From positions 62,001-126,000 of the forward strand of contig JAQWSK010000010.1 of the NCBI GenBank assembly GCA_029243245.1: a stretch of DNA of 64,000 bases. The letters run 5' to 3'. Positions 55,778 through 64,000 of this stretch are shown here, piece after piece. Below the pieces are notes generated by a model that was not told the DNA's origin, ran no database searches, and saw nothing but the letters and a program-made list of their open reading frames with translations. A program made the translations under genes and the position numbers. Positions within the stretch are counted from its first letter, which is position 1. Each line of letters starts with the position of its first letter. The stretch is from Flavobacteriaceae bacterium (GTDB lineage: Bacteria > Bacteroidota > Bacteroidia > Flavobacteriales > Flavobacteriaceae).

Positions 55778-56986
55778 ATGTTTAAATCATTAAAAAAGAC
55801 ACTTTCTTATATCCTTATTTTTATTCCTATAATGATTAAAGCACAACAAGTATCAGCCCCAAAATTTGGAAAAGGATTATTAAATATTTCTGGGAAAGAC
55901 AGTACGTGGAGTATGAATTTTTCTGCAAGAGTTCAATATTTGACTTCTAATACCTGGCATGAGGAAAATAATTCTTATGGTAGTTCTCAATCAAATTCAT
56001 TAATAAGAAGATCACGTTTAAAATTTAAAGGATTTGCATACCATCCCAACCTTACATATAAAATTGAATTAGCACTATCAAATAGAGATATTTCTGGTAG
56101 TTCAATCTTTACTTCATACGCTCCCAGAATAATCTTGGATGCAAATATTAGATGGGGGTTTTATAAAAACTGGAGTCTACAATTTGGTCAAGCAAAACTA
56201 CCAGGAAATATTGAAAGAGTTATTTCTTCTTCAAAATTAGCATTAGTTGATAGGTCCTTACTCAATAGTAAATTTAATATTGATAGGGATTTTGGTTTAC
56301 AATTAAGACATAAATTTAACCTTAGTGAAAGATTTGTTGTAAAAGAGACTTTAGCTATATCTCAAGGAGAAGGGAGAAATATTTCAAAAGGAAATATAGG
56401 AGGCCACCAATACACAGGAAGGCTGGATTTACTTCCATTCGGTAATTTTAAAAACGAGGGTGATTATGAAGGTGATGATCTTCGAAGAGAAGAATCCCCT
56501 AAATTACTTATTGGTGTTGCATACGATTATAACAATAATGCTGTTAAAACAATGAGTAATATGGGATCATATATGATAACAGATTATGGGTTTTATGAAA
56601 CAGATATTACTACATTTTTCATAAATTCTCACTTCAAATATAGAGGATTTTCATTTATGGGTGAATACGCTGATAGAAATACAAATGATGAATTTGCTGA
56701 AAATAGTGATGGAAGTTTAACAGGGGATGTTGTACATATAGGTTCAGCAATTAGTTTACAAACTGGCTATGTTCTTCAATCAAATATTGCAGTAACAGGA
56801 AGATATACAAATATTAATTTTGACAAAATTGTAACAAACAATAATGATATTATTCAATATACTTTAGGTCTTTCTAAATATTTTGAGAAACACAAATTAA
56901 AAATTCAATCAGATATGACTTATGAAAACTCAATATTTTTAAATGATAAAATATTCTTCCGTTTACAATTCGAAATTCATTTTTAA
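55778..56986 (+). CDS. Phosphate-selective-type porin (OprP/OprO family)
   Basis: 402 residues with signal peptide (LSYILIFIPIMIKAQQ) and outer-membrane beta-barrel character ending in aromatic FRLQFEIHF. The segment SNSLIRRSRLKFKGFAYHPN matches the start of phosphate-selective porins O and P, and NWSLQFGQAKLPGNIERVIS is a second family block. It starts 138 bp after the divergent dgt gene and is followed after 9 bp by the PiT transporter, so the pair probably moves phosphate across the outer and then inner membrane. Anion selectivity is inferred from the family and this neighbour. Confidence 0.88.
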   Translation: MFKSLKKTLSYILIFIPIMIKAQQVSAPKFGKGLLNISGKDSTWSMNFSARVQYLTSNTWHEENNSYGSSQSNSLIRRSRLKFKGFAYHPNLTYKIELALSNRDISGSSIFTSYAPRIILDANIRWGFYKNWSLQFGQAKLPGNIERVISSSKLALVDRSLLNSKFNIDRDFGLQLRHKFNLSERFVVKETLAISQGEGRNISKGNIGGHQYTGRLDLLPFGNFKNEGDYEGDDLRREESPKLLIGVAYDYNNNAVKTMSNMGSYMITDYGFYETDITTFFINSHFKYRGFSFMGEYADRNTNDEFAENSDGSLTGDVVHIGSAISLQTGYVLQSNIAVTGRYTNINFDKIVTNNNDIIQYTLGLSKYFEKHKLKIQSDMTYENSIFLNDKIFFRLQFEIHF

Positions 56987-56995
56987 AAAAACACT

Positions 56996-59269
56996 ATGGA
57001 AAATTTATATTTAATTTTAGTAATTGTATTAGCTGTTTTAGCTTGTGGAGACCTAGTGGTAGGGGTAAGTAATGACGCTGTAAACTTTTTAAGTTCAGCT
57101 GTAGGCTCTAAAGCCATTTCATTTAAAACTATAATGATTTATGCAGGATTAGGAGTTGCATTTGGAGCCTTGTTTTCAAGTGGATTGATGGAAGTTGCCA
57201 GAAAGGGTATTTTTAATCCTGGTGAATTTTATTTTGATGAAATCATGTTAATTTTTGCTGCTGTAATGCTAACCGATATCTTATTACTAGATTTCTTTAA
57301 TACAATTGGAATGCCTACTTCAACAACCGTATCAATTGTATTTGAATTATTAGGTGCGGCCGTTTTTATGTCACTTATAAAAATTAGCTCTACTACTGGA
57401 GACTTGTCTGACTTGATAAACTATATCAATACTAGTAAAGCTATACAGATAATATCTGGCATTGTGTTGTCAGTAGTTGTTGCGCTTACAGCTGGGGCTA
57501 TTGTGCAGTGGATCTCTAGATTCTTTTTAACCTATGAATTTGAGAAAAATTCAAATTGGATTAGTGCACTTTTTTCAGGAATAGCTTTATCCGCAATTAC
57601 ATATTTTATTTTAATGAAAGGCATTAAAGGTACTCCATACGCAGATTTAAAGTTTGATATAATTGGAGGAGTAAAAATTAAAGATTTTATCGAACTTGAA
57701 GTTTTAAAAGTAACCTTAGTTAATTTTATTTTTTGGTTTGGATTATCATTTTCTTTAATTCAATTTTTTAATATTAATTTATATAAATTAATTATTGCTA
57801 TCGGAACCTTTGCCCTTGCTTTGGCATTTGCAGGAAACGATCTTGTAAATTTTATTGGAGTTCCTATTGCTGCTTATCAAGCCTATGAAGCCTGGGTTTT
57901 GTCTGGTTCAGCAGCTTCTGATTTTAGTATGGGTGTATTGGCTTCAAAAGTACCTACACCAACAGCTTTTTTAATTCTTTCTGGTTTTATAATGGTGCTT
58001 ACATTATGGTTTTCAACAAAAGCAAGAAAAGTATTGAAAACTAGTTTAGATTTATCTAATCAAGGCTATGTGAAAGAAAGGTTTCAGCCTTCATTATTTT
58101 CGAAATTGATTGTGAAATTTTTCCAGAACCTATCTGAAATGCTAACTAAACTTTTACCGGGAAAAATAAATTCCAAAATAGAAATGCAATTTTCAGGATC
58201 AGCTACTCATACAAAAATGGTTAATGATCCCAATGCCCCATCTTTTGATATGTTAAGAGCCTCAGTAAATCTAACTGTAGCTGCAATATTAATTTCTATT
58301 GCTACCTCTTATAAATTACCTCTTTCTACAACCTACGTTACATTTATGGTAGCTATGGGTACTTCGCTTGCTGATAAGGCCTGGGGGATAGATAGTGCTG
58401 TATATAGAGTTTCAGGTGTGATAAATGTTATTTTTGGTTGGTTTCTAACTGCTATAACTGCATTCTTTGTCTCTGGAATAATAGTTTCATTGATTCACAT
58501 AGGTGGTGTACAAGCAATAGCAATTATTTTATTTATTATTCTTGTAATCATTGGAAAAAATTTTATAAAACATAGAAATGAGGAAATAGAAATTGACAAG
58601 GATAAAATTCTTAAGGCTGAAAGTAAATCAATGAAAGGTGTCATGGATGAGAGCTCTGGTAATATTATAAAGTTTTTTAAACGAGTAGATGTAGTTTTTG
58701 GTGCATTGGTAGATGGGCTTTCAAAACATAACTTGAAAACTCTTAAAAAGGGGAAAAAGAATATAAAAAGACTAGAAAATGAAGTTGAAGATTTACGTGG
58801 GAATATTTTCTATTTTATAAAGAACCTAAATGAGGCAAGTCTGTCTGCTAGTAATTTTTATATTGTTTTGTTAAGTTATATTGAAGATATAGCGAATGAT
58901 CTTGATTATATAATTTCAAAAAGTTATAAGCATATTGATAATGATCATCAAAAACTTAAGTTATCTCAAATACGCGATTTAAATGAGATTCATAATTTTA
59001 CAAAATCTGTTTTTAGAGACTCAATGGAGACTTTTGATAATAACTCTATTTATGATATTGAATTAATTTTGAATAATAAAGATAAAATTAAAAGTAAGAT
59101 TCAAGAAAAAATCAATGCGCAAATTAAACTTACAAGAAATATTGAAACAAGTCCTAGGAATACTACTTTATATTTTAATATACTTTTAAAATCAAAAGAT
59201 ATTCATAAAAAAAAGATTGGTTTAATTGAAGAGTTTTATAATTCATATAAACAAATAAACAGTCTTTAA
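56996..59269 (+). CDS. PiT-family inorganic phosphate transporter with C-terminal PhoU/DUF47-like domain
   Basis: 757 residues, longer than single-domain PiT proteins (about 400-500). The transporter part has the two PHO4 repeats with VGVSNDAVNFLSSAVGSKAI near residue 22 and FAGNDLVNFIGVPIAAYQAY near 280. About 10-12 transmembrane segments end near residue 535 (AIAIILFIILVIIGKNFI). Residues from about 560 form a helical cytoplasmic domain (FFKRVDVVFGALVDGLSKHN, ENEVEDLRGNIFYFIKNLNE), similar to PhoU/DUF47 regulators of PiT. Fusion of the regulator is usual in Bacteroidota. A run of nine T after a weak stem lies downstream (about 59303-59328) between this gene and the convergent nrdA. Confidence 0.92.
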   Translation: MENLYLILVIVLAVLACGDLVVGVSNDAVNFLSSAVGSKAISFKTIMIYAGLGVAFGALFSSGLMEVARKGIFNPGEFYFDEIMLIFAAVMLTDILLLDFFNTIGMPTSTTVSIVFELLGAAVFMSLIKISSTTGDLSDLINYINTSKAIQIISGIVLSVVVALTAGAIVQWISRFFLTYEFEKNSNWISALFSGIALSAITYFILMKGIKGTPYADLKFDIIGGVKIKDFIELEVLKVTLVNFIFWFGLSFSLIQFFNINLYKLIIAIGTFALALAFAGNDLVNFIGVPIAAYQAYEAWVLSGSAASDFSMGVLASKVPTPTAFLILSGFIMVLTLWFSTKARKVLKTSLDLSNQGYVKERFQPSLFSKLIVKFFQNLSEMLTKLLPGKINSKIEMQFSGSATHTKMVNDPNAPSFDMLRASVNLTVAAILISIATSYKLPLSTTYVTFMVAMGTSLADKAWGIDSAVYRVSGVINVIFGWFLTAITAFFVSGIIVSLIHIGGVQAIAIILFIILVIIGKNFIKHRNEEIEIDKDKILKAESKSMKGVMDESSGNIIKFFKRVDVVFGALVDGLSKHNLKTLKKGKKNIKRLENEVEDLRGNIFYFIKNLNEASLSASNFYIVLLSYIEDIANDLDYIISKSYKHIDNDHQKLKLSQIRDLNEIHNFTKSVFRDSMETFDNNSIYDIELILNNKDKIKSKIQEKINAQIKLTRNIETSPRNTTLYFNILLKSKDIHKKKIGLIEEFYNSYKQINSL

Positions 59270-59342
59270 CTAAACTGAATTCTGTACAACCAAAATAATC
59301 ACTCCAAACTTAAGAATGGTTTTTTTTTGAATACTTATTTAG

Positions 59343-61775
59343 TTATGATCCACACATTAAGCAATCGTCTTCTTCGGAAGATTTAGATTGAGCAAGCATT
59401 TCTTTTAATTCTTCAGGAGATAAGGGTTCAACAGGGATAGGGTTCTTTCCATCAACGGACAATGAAGCTTCAGTAGCGGCAACTTCAATAATTTTTTCTT
59501 TTTTCTCTTCATTATCTAAGGTGAATTTAATAGCGTCTACTGCTGATTTTGTTCTTAAATAATACATGCCTGTTTTTAAACCTGATTTCCAGGCATAAAA
59601 ATGCATTGATGTTAATTTAGCCATAGTTGCTCCTTCCATAAAAAGGTTCAGTGACTGTGATTGATCTATAAAATATCCTCTGTGGCGAGACATATCAATA
59701 ATATCTTTCATGCTCATTTCCCAAACAGTTCTATATAATTCTTTTAAATCTTCAGGAATACCTTCTATTTGCTGAATTGATCCATTTGCTCTCATTAGTT
59801 CTTGTTTCATGTCTTCATTCCATAATCCTCTATCTACAAGATCTTCCAGTAAATGTTTATTCACAACAATAAATTCTCCCGAAAGCACTCTTCTTGTATA
59901 AATATTTGAAGTATATGGTTCAAAACATTCATTATTTCCTAGGATTTGAGAAGTAGAAGCTGTTGGCATTGGTGCAACTAATAGAGAATTACGCACCCCA
60001 TGTTTTAAAACTTTTTTACGTAATTTTCCCCAATCCCATCTTCCGTTAAGCTCTTCATCTTTAATGCCCCAGAGGTTATGTTGAAATTCTCCTTTAGAAA
60101 TTGGAGACCCTTTATAAGTTTCATATGGACCATCTTTTTTTGACTCTTCCATTGATGATGTAACCGCAGCAAAATAAAGTGTTTCAAAAATATCTTGATT
60201 TAATTGCTTAGCTTCTTCAGAGGTAAAAGGTAAACGAAGTTTAATAAAAGTATCTGCTAGCCCTTGGACACCTATACCAATTGGTCTGTGTCTGAAATTA
60301 GAATTTTGAGCTTCTATAACAGGATAATAGTTTCTATCAATAACCCTATTTAAATTTTTTGTGACCTGTTTGGTAACCTCATAAAGGTTTTCATGATCAA
60401 AAGAATTATTTTTTACAAACATTGGAAGCGCAATTGAAGCAAGGTTACAAACTGCTATTTCATCACTTGATGTATATTCAATAATTTCTGTGCATAAATT
60501 TGAAGATCGAATAGTGCCTAGATTTTTTTGATTAGACTTCCTATTAGCTGAATCTTTATAAAGCATATAAGGAGTTCCTGTCTCAATTTGAGATTCAAGT
60601 ATTTTTTCCCATAATTCACGAGCTTTAATTGTTTTTCTTCCTTTTCCTTGTTTTTCATATTTCAAATATAATTTGTCAAACTCTTCACCGTGACAATCAT
60701 AAAGTCCAGGACATTCATTTGGGCACATTAGAGTCCATTCTACATTATCCTCTACTCGCTTTAAAAACAGATCTGGATTCCACATTGCATAGAATAAATC
60801 TCGCGCACGCATTTCTTCTTTTCCATGATTTTTCTTTAATTCAAGAAAATCAAAAATATCAGCATGCCAAGGCTCAACATAAATAGCAAAAGAACCTTTT
60901 CTTTTTCCTCCCCCTTGATCAACATACCTAGCTGTACCATCAAAAACTCTAAGCATTGGAACAATTCCATTTGAAGTTCCATTAGTTCCTGCAATATAAG
61001 ATCCAGTTGCTCGAACATTATGAATAGAAAGTCCTATTCCTCCAGCTGATTGCGAAATTTTAGCAGTATTTTTCAAAGTATCATAAATTCCATCTATACT
61101 ATCTTCTTTCATGCTTATTAAAAAACAAGAAGACATTTGAGGCTTAGGAGTTCCTGAATTAAAGAGAGTTGGTGTGGCATGAGTAAAGAATTTTTTCGAC
61201 ATCAACTCATATGTTTTTATAGCAGAATCAATATCCTTCATATGGATGCCAATTGAAACTCTCATTAGCATATGCTGAGGACGTTCAGCAATTTGTCCGT
61301 TAAGCTTTAACAAGTATGAGCGTTCTAAAGTTTTAAAACCAAAATAGTCATAATCAAAATCTCTATTATATAGAAGGCTTGAATCTAATAAATCAGCATT
61401 TTTCTTAATAATCTTATATACTTCATCAGATAATAATGGAGCCTTTTTATTAGTTCTAGGATTTATATATTCATACAAGTCTTTCATTGTATTAGTAAAT
61501 GATTTTTTTGTGTTTTTATGTAAATTAGAAACAGAAATTCTTGCCGCCAATTTAGCATAATGAGGATGTGTAGTAGTCATAGTTGCTGAAATTTCTGCCG
61601 CTAAGTTGTCTAACTCAGAAGTTGTCACCCCATCATAAAGACCTTCAATTACTCTCACGGCAACTCTTACCGGATCCACAAGTCCGTTTAACCCATAACA
61701 AAGTTGACTTATTCTTGAAGTAATTTTATCAAAAATTACAGGTTGTTTACGACCATTTCTTTTTACTACATCCAT
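59343..61775 (-). CDS. nrdA: Ribonucleoside-diphosphate reductase, alpha subunit (class I)
   Basis: 810 residues. N-terminal ATP-cone ([20 protein letters not shown]) for allosteric control, then the ten-stranded barrel with active-site Cys in PQMSSCFL and [20 protein letters not shown], and [20 protein letters not shown]. The C-terminal redox pair C805/C808 (DDCLMCGS) passes electrons from thioredoxin or glutaredoxin. It makes dNDPs with the radical subunit NrdB encoded 84 bp upstream. Complete ATP-cone implies dATP inhibition. Confidence 0.97.
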   Translation of the reverse strand: MDVVKRNGRKQPVIFDKITSRISQLCYGLNGLVDPVRVAVRVIEGLYDGVTTSELDNLAAEISATMTTTHPHYAKLAARISVSNLHKNTKKSFTNTMKDLYEYINPRTNKKAPLLSDEVYKIIKKNADLLDSSLLYNRDFDYDYFGFKTLERSYLLKLNGQIAERPQHMLMRVSIGIHMKDIDSAIKTYELMSKKFFTHATPTLFNSGTPKPQMSSCFLISMKEDSIDGIYDTLKNTAKISQSAGGIGLSIHNVRATGSYIAGTNGTSNGIVPMLRVFDGTARYVDQGGGKRKGSFAIYVEPWHADIFDFLELKKNHGKEEMRARDLFYAMWNPDLFLKRVEDNVEWTLMCPNECPGLYDCHGEEFDKLYLKYEKQGKGRKTIKARELWEKILESQIETGTPYMLYKDSANRKSNQKNLGTIRSSNLCTEIIEYTSSDEIAVCNLASIALPMFVKNNSFDHENLYEVTKQVTKNLNRVIDRNYYPVIEAQNSNFRHRPIGIGVQGLADTFIKLRLPFTSEEAKQLNQDIFETLYFAAVTSSMEESKKDGPYETYKGSPISKGEFQHNLWGIKDEELNGRWDWGKLRKKVLKHGVRNSLLVAPMPTASTSQILGNNECFEPYTSNIYTRRVLSGEFIVVNKHLLEDLVDRGLWNEDMKQELMRANGSIQQIEGIPEDLKELYRTVWEMSMKDIIDMSRHRGYFIDQSQSLNLFMEGATMAKLTSMHFYAWKSGLKTGMYYLRTKSAVDAIKFTLDNEEKKEKIIEVAATEASLSVDGKNPIPVEPLSPEELKEMLAQSKSSEEDDCLMCGS

Positions 61776-61837
61776 CTATTTTGTATTTATTTGAGCACAC
61801 AGCTATACACTTGCGCTGAATTCTTAAAATAATTATT

Positions 61838-61859
61838 TTGTTATTCTATAAAATAACAA
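61838..61859. repeat. Inverted repeat between nrdB and nrdA
   Basis: TTGTTATT and AATAACAA form a perfect 8-bp stem around a 6-nt loop, immediately after the nrdB stop codon. No T-run follows on the minus strand, so it is more likely an mRNA-stability element, or chance, than a terminator. Confidence 0.35.
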
Positions 61860-62837
61860 CTAGAAATCAGCGTCAAAGCTAATTTTCGTATCATCCTCTT
61901 TTGTTAAAACACCTGCTTTTTGATATTCGGAAACTCTCTTTTCAAAAAAGTTAGTTTTTCCTTGTAATGAAATCATATCCATAAAATCAAAAGGGTTAGT
62001 AACATTAAACTGTTTACTACAGTTTAACTCGACCAACAAACGATCAGTTACAAACTCAAGATATTGAGTCATTAATTTAGCGTTCATACCTATAAGGCTT
62101 ACAGGGAGAGACTCCGTAACAAATTCTCTTTCAATATTAAGTGCGTCTAAAATTATTTCTTCAATTCTTTTTTTCGAAACTTTATTCACAAGATGCTTAT
62201 TATGAAGATGAACTGCAAAATCACAATGCACTCCTTCATCTCTAGATATGAGTTCGTTGGAAAATGTTAATCCTGGCATTAACCCTCTTTTCTTTAACCA
62301 AAAAATTGAGCAAAATGCACCAGAAAAAAAGATACCTTCGACTGCTGCAAAAGCTATTAATCGCTCAGCAAATGAGTCAGAATCAATCCATTTCAAAGCC
62401 CAATCAGCTTTCTTTTTAATTGCAGGAAATACTTCTATAGCCTTAAACAATCTGTCTTTTTCAACTTCATCTTTAACATATGTATCTATCAGTAATGAGT
62501 ATGTTTCAGAATGAATATTTTCCATCATAATTTGAAAACCATAAAAGAATTTAGCTTCAGAATATTGAACTTCATTAACGAAGTTTTCTGCTAAATTTTC
62601 GTTTACAATTCCATCTGAGGCAGCAAAAAAAGCCAAGATATGCTTAATAAAATATCTCTCGTCTTCAGAAAGTTTATTTTTCCAATCTCCTAAATCCTCA
62701 CTCAAGTCTATTTCTTCAGCAGTCCAGAAACTAGCCTCCATTTTTTTGTACCATTCCCATATGTCATGATGTTGAATTGGGAATATCACAAATCTGTTTG
62801 CATTTTCTTCGAGTATAGGTTCAACTGATTTTGTCAT
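61860..62837 (-). CDS. nrdB: Ribonucleoside-diphosphate reductase, beta subunit (class I)
   Basis: 325 residues. Conserved features of the radical subunit: [16 protein letters not shown] near residue 38, metal ligands E106 and H109 with the radical Tyr at Y113 (ENIHSETYS), and the later ligand helix [20 protein letters not shown]. The tyrosine suggests a classical Tyr-radical enzyme rather than a Tyr-less variant. Together with nrdA downstream it supplies deoxyribonucleotides under aerobic conditions. A near -7 element (AATCTTTG at 62878-62885) lies 40 bp upstream but deviates from consensus. Confidence 0.97.
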   Translation of the reverse strand: MTKSVEPILEENANRFVIFPIQHHDIWEWYKKMEASFWTAEEIDLSEDLGDWKNKLSEDERYFIKHILAFFAASDGIVNENLAENFVNEVQYSEAKFFYGFQIMMENIHSETYSLLIDTYVKDEVEKDRLFKAIEVFPAIKKKADWALKWIDSDSFAERLIAFAAVEGIFFSGAFCSIFWLKKRGLMPGLTFSNELISRDEGVHCDFAVHLHNKHLVNKVSKKRIEEIILDALNIEREFVTESLPVSLIGMNAKLMTQYLEFVTDRLLVELNCSKQFNVTNPFDFMDMISLQGKTNFFEKRVSEYQKAGVLTKEDDTKISFDADF

Positions 62838-63045
62838 ATTTTTATTTGATACATTTTTTTAACTTTTTTGCTACTAACAAAGATTTAAAAATGTAATAAC
62901 AATTGAAAGGAGTACTTTTCCACAAAGAGGCCTAGTTTTTAACAAAAAGACTAACAAATCTTATTTTTGAGTAAAATCAATAAAGATCTAAACATTTGAT
63001 TTTCAGTATTTTAAAAAAAAAAATCTTTGCAAAACCCCGTCTTTA

Positions 63046-63624
63046 CTAGGAACGCGTCTTTAACCATTCTTTTGCCGTTAAAGATAATTTTCTGTACCAT
63101 GATTTTCCAAATTTTCTAATTAAGGCATTTTTAACAAACTTATAAATAGGTACTTTTAATTCTGATCCCAGACTACAGGCTGAATCACAAACAGACCATT
63201 CATGATAGTTAACTGCTGTAAATTCAGAATAATTTTGAATTCTAATCGGGTATAAATGACAAGAGATAGGCTTTTGCCAATTTATAGATCCAGCATTATG
63301 AGCTTTTTCAATTCCGCACTGAGCTTGACCTTTATTGTCAAAAATAGTATAAGCACATTCTTTTCCTTCTATTAAAGGAGTTTCCCATTCACCGTCATCT
63401 GCTTTAACATAATTTCCTTGTTCCTTTAATGACTTTATACCCCTATCTGACAAAAAAGGAGCAATTTTATCGTGCAAGTTATCTAACGTTTTTGTCTCTT
63501 GTTTTTCCAATGGAGCTCCAGCTGCTCCAGCAACACAGCATTCCCCTTTACACTTACTTATGTTACAAACAAAGTGCTCTGAAATAATAGATTCTGAAAC
63601 TATGGTATTATTTATCTGAAACAT
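63046..63624 (-). CDS. DUF3109 cysteine-rich protein
   Basis: 192 residues. Cysteines occur in the order CNISKCKGECC, KECAY, AQCGIEK, ISCHLYPIRI and VCDSACSLG, the pattern of the DUF3109/YkgJ-like family thought to bind zinc or an iron-sulfur cluster. The C-terminal part KFVKNALIRKFGKSWYRKLS is basic. No membrane segment or signal peptide. Cellular role unknown; widely conserved in Bacteroidota. It is divergent from the MarC gene; upstream of nrdB there are about 208 bp without any gene, where I see only AT-rich sequence. Confidence 0.88.
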   Translation of the reverse strand: MFQINNTIVSESIISEHFVCNISKCKGECCVAGAAGAPLEKQETKTLDNLHDKIAPFLSDRGIKSLKEQGNYVKADDGEWETPLIEGKECAYTIFDNKGQAQCGIEKAHNAGSINWQKPISCHLYPIRIQNYSEFTAVNYHEWSVCDSACSLGSELKVPIYKFVKNALIRKFGKSWYRKLSLTAKEWLKTRS

Positions 63625-63706
63625 TTATCAAATTTCAATCTTAAAACTAAATTAACGATTAATATCTCTTTCAAATATTATTAAGTTGAGTACTTTTAAA
63701 AAAAAA

Positions 63707-64000
63707 ATGAATTTTGATTTTAAAGAAATTTTTACCGCTGGCCTAGTTCTTTTTGCAATAATTAATCCCATTGGTAATATTCCAATAATTATTTCACTTA
63801 AAGAAAAAGTTGGTCATATTCAATCAGAAAAAGCGTCAATTGTTGCTGGCTTCATAATGATAGGTTTTTTATTTCTTGGTAAAACTATTCTAAGCCTAAT
63901 TGGTATTGATGTAAATTCATTCGCAGTAGCTGGATCATTAATCATATTTTTCATTGCGCTCGAAATGATAATGGGCGTCTCCATATACAAAAATGATATT
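63707..64000 (+). CDS. MarC-family integral membrane protein (N-terminal part, cut by window edge)
   Basis: Ninety-eight codons from the ATG at 63707 to the window end stay open. The product begins NFDFKEIFTAGLVLFAIINP followed by IGNIPIIISL, the conserved opening of MarC/UPF0056 proteins, and shows three hydrophobic segments (LVLFAIINPIGNIPII, IVAGFIMIGFLFLGKTIL, FAVAGSLIIFFIALEMIMG). MarC proteins have six segments; their transported substrate is not established, and the old link to multiple antibiotic resistance has been withdrawn. The first codons follow a run of A, giving no clear ribosome-binding site. Confidence 0.88.
   Translation, partial: MNFDFKEIFTAGLVLFAIINPIGNIPIIISLKEKVGHIQSEKASIVAGFIMIGFLFLGKTILSLIGIDVNSFAVAGSLIIFFIALEMIMGVSIYKNDI

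Noticed and set aside
59303-59328. Weak stem with nine T between the PiT gene and nrdA as a terminator
   Set aside because: The stem has only three to four G/C pairs with an internal loop; the T-run is real but I could not support a stable hairpin, so it is only mentioned with the PiT gene.
43834-61820. Shared 11-mer cttgcgctgaa at 43834-43844 and 61810-61820
   Set aside because: The two lie in unrelated positions relative to genes (upstream of a rightward gene and between two leftward genes), with no further flanking similarity; probably chance.
62916-62924. ttttccaca, one base away from a DnaA box, upstream of nrdB
   Set aside because: A single near match in a 208-bp gap, no second box, and no evidence of an origin or of DnaA control here.

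Overview
The window is an AT-rich chromosomal segment from a member of the Bacteroidota, most likely a marine Flavobacteriia lineage. This rests on the SprA gliding/type IX secretion gene beside ruvA and maeB, two SusC/SusD pairs, the alternative complex III (ActABCDEF) respiratory cluster, a DUF2723/GT117 membrane protein, and promoters of the Bacteroidota type TTG-N19-TAnnTTTG. I see no phage, insertion sequence, CRISPR array or rRNA. There is one tRNA gene. The genes at both ends are cut by the window: sprA on the left, a MarC-family gene on the right.

Region by region. 1-3968: sprA (partial), ruvA and maeB, all leftward and tightly packed. 4138-30242: a 26-kb leftward outer-membrane uptake locus. 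Read in the direction of transcription it is susC2-susD2-terminator-FG-GAP lipoprotein 4-GH20 hexosaminidase, then susC1-susD1-terminator-FG-GAP 3-unknown lipoprotein-FG-GAP 2-FG-GAP 1-vanadium-haloperoxidase/PAP2-like lipoprotein. A divergent LacI-family regulator (30470-31504) sits at its head. 31501-32520: ruvB. 32594-43677: leftward respiratory operon actA-actB-actC-actD-actE-actF-coxB-coxA (quinol:cytochrome c oxidoreductase plus oxidase subunits II and I). 43883-44260: small SPOR-domain protein. 44255-48746: rimP-nusA-infB with a promoter and a terminator-like leader, then a possible 27-residue ORF and tRNA-Gln(TTG). 49193-55639: GT117 membrane protein, cysteine-free thioredoxin-fold protein, metallophosphoesterase and dGTPase. 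55778-59269: phosphate-selective-type porin and PiT phosphate transporter. 59343-62837: nrdB-nrdA class I ribonucleotide reductase. 63046-64000: DUF3109 protein and partial MarC protein.

How it may work together. The SusCD locus is the accessory part. Two outer-membrane TonB-dependent importers are followed by four paralogous exported lipoproteins of about 1,080 residues (FG-GAP/VCBS repeats around an ASPIC/UnbV domain), one exo-hexosaminidase and one haloperoxidase-fold enzyme. Each susD is followed by a strong intrinsic terminator only 15-29 nt before the next lipoprotein start codon, so the lipoproteins are probably made by read-through at a lower level than SusCD. The two susC genes share a nearly identical 281-bp 5' end plus promoter, although the rest of the proteins have diverged. 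This locus is the best candidate in the window for something not well described; everything else is conserved flavobacterial housekeeping.
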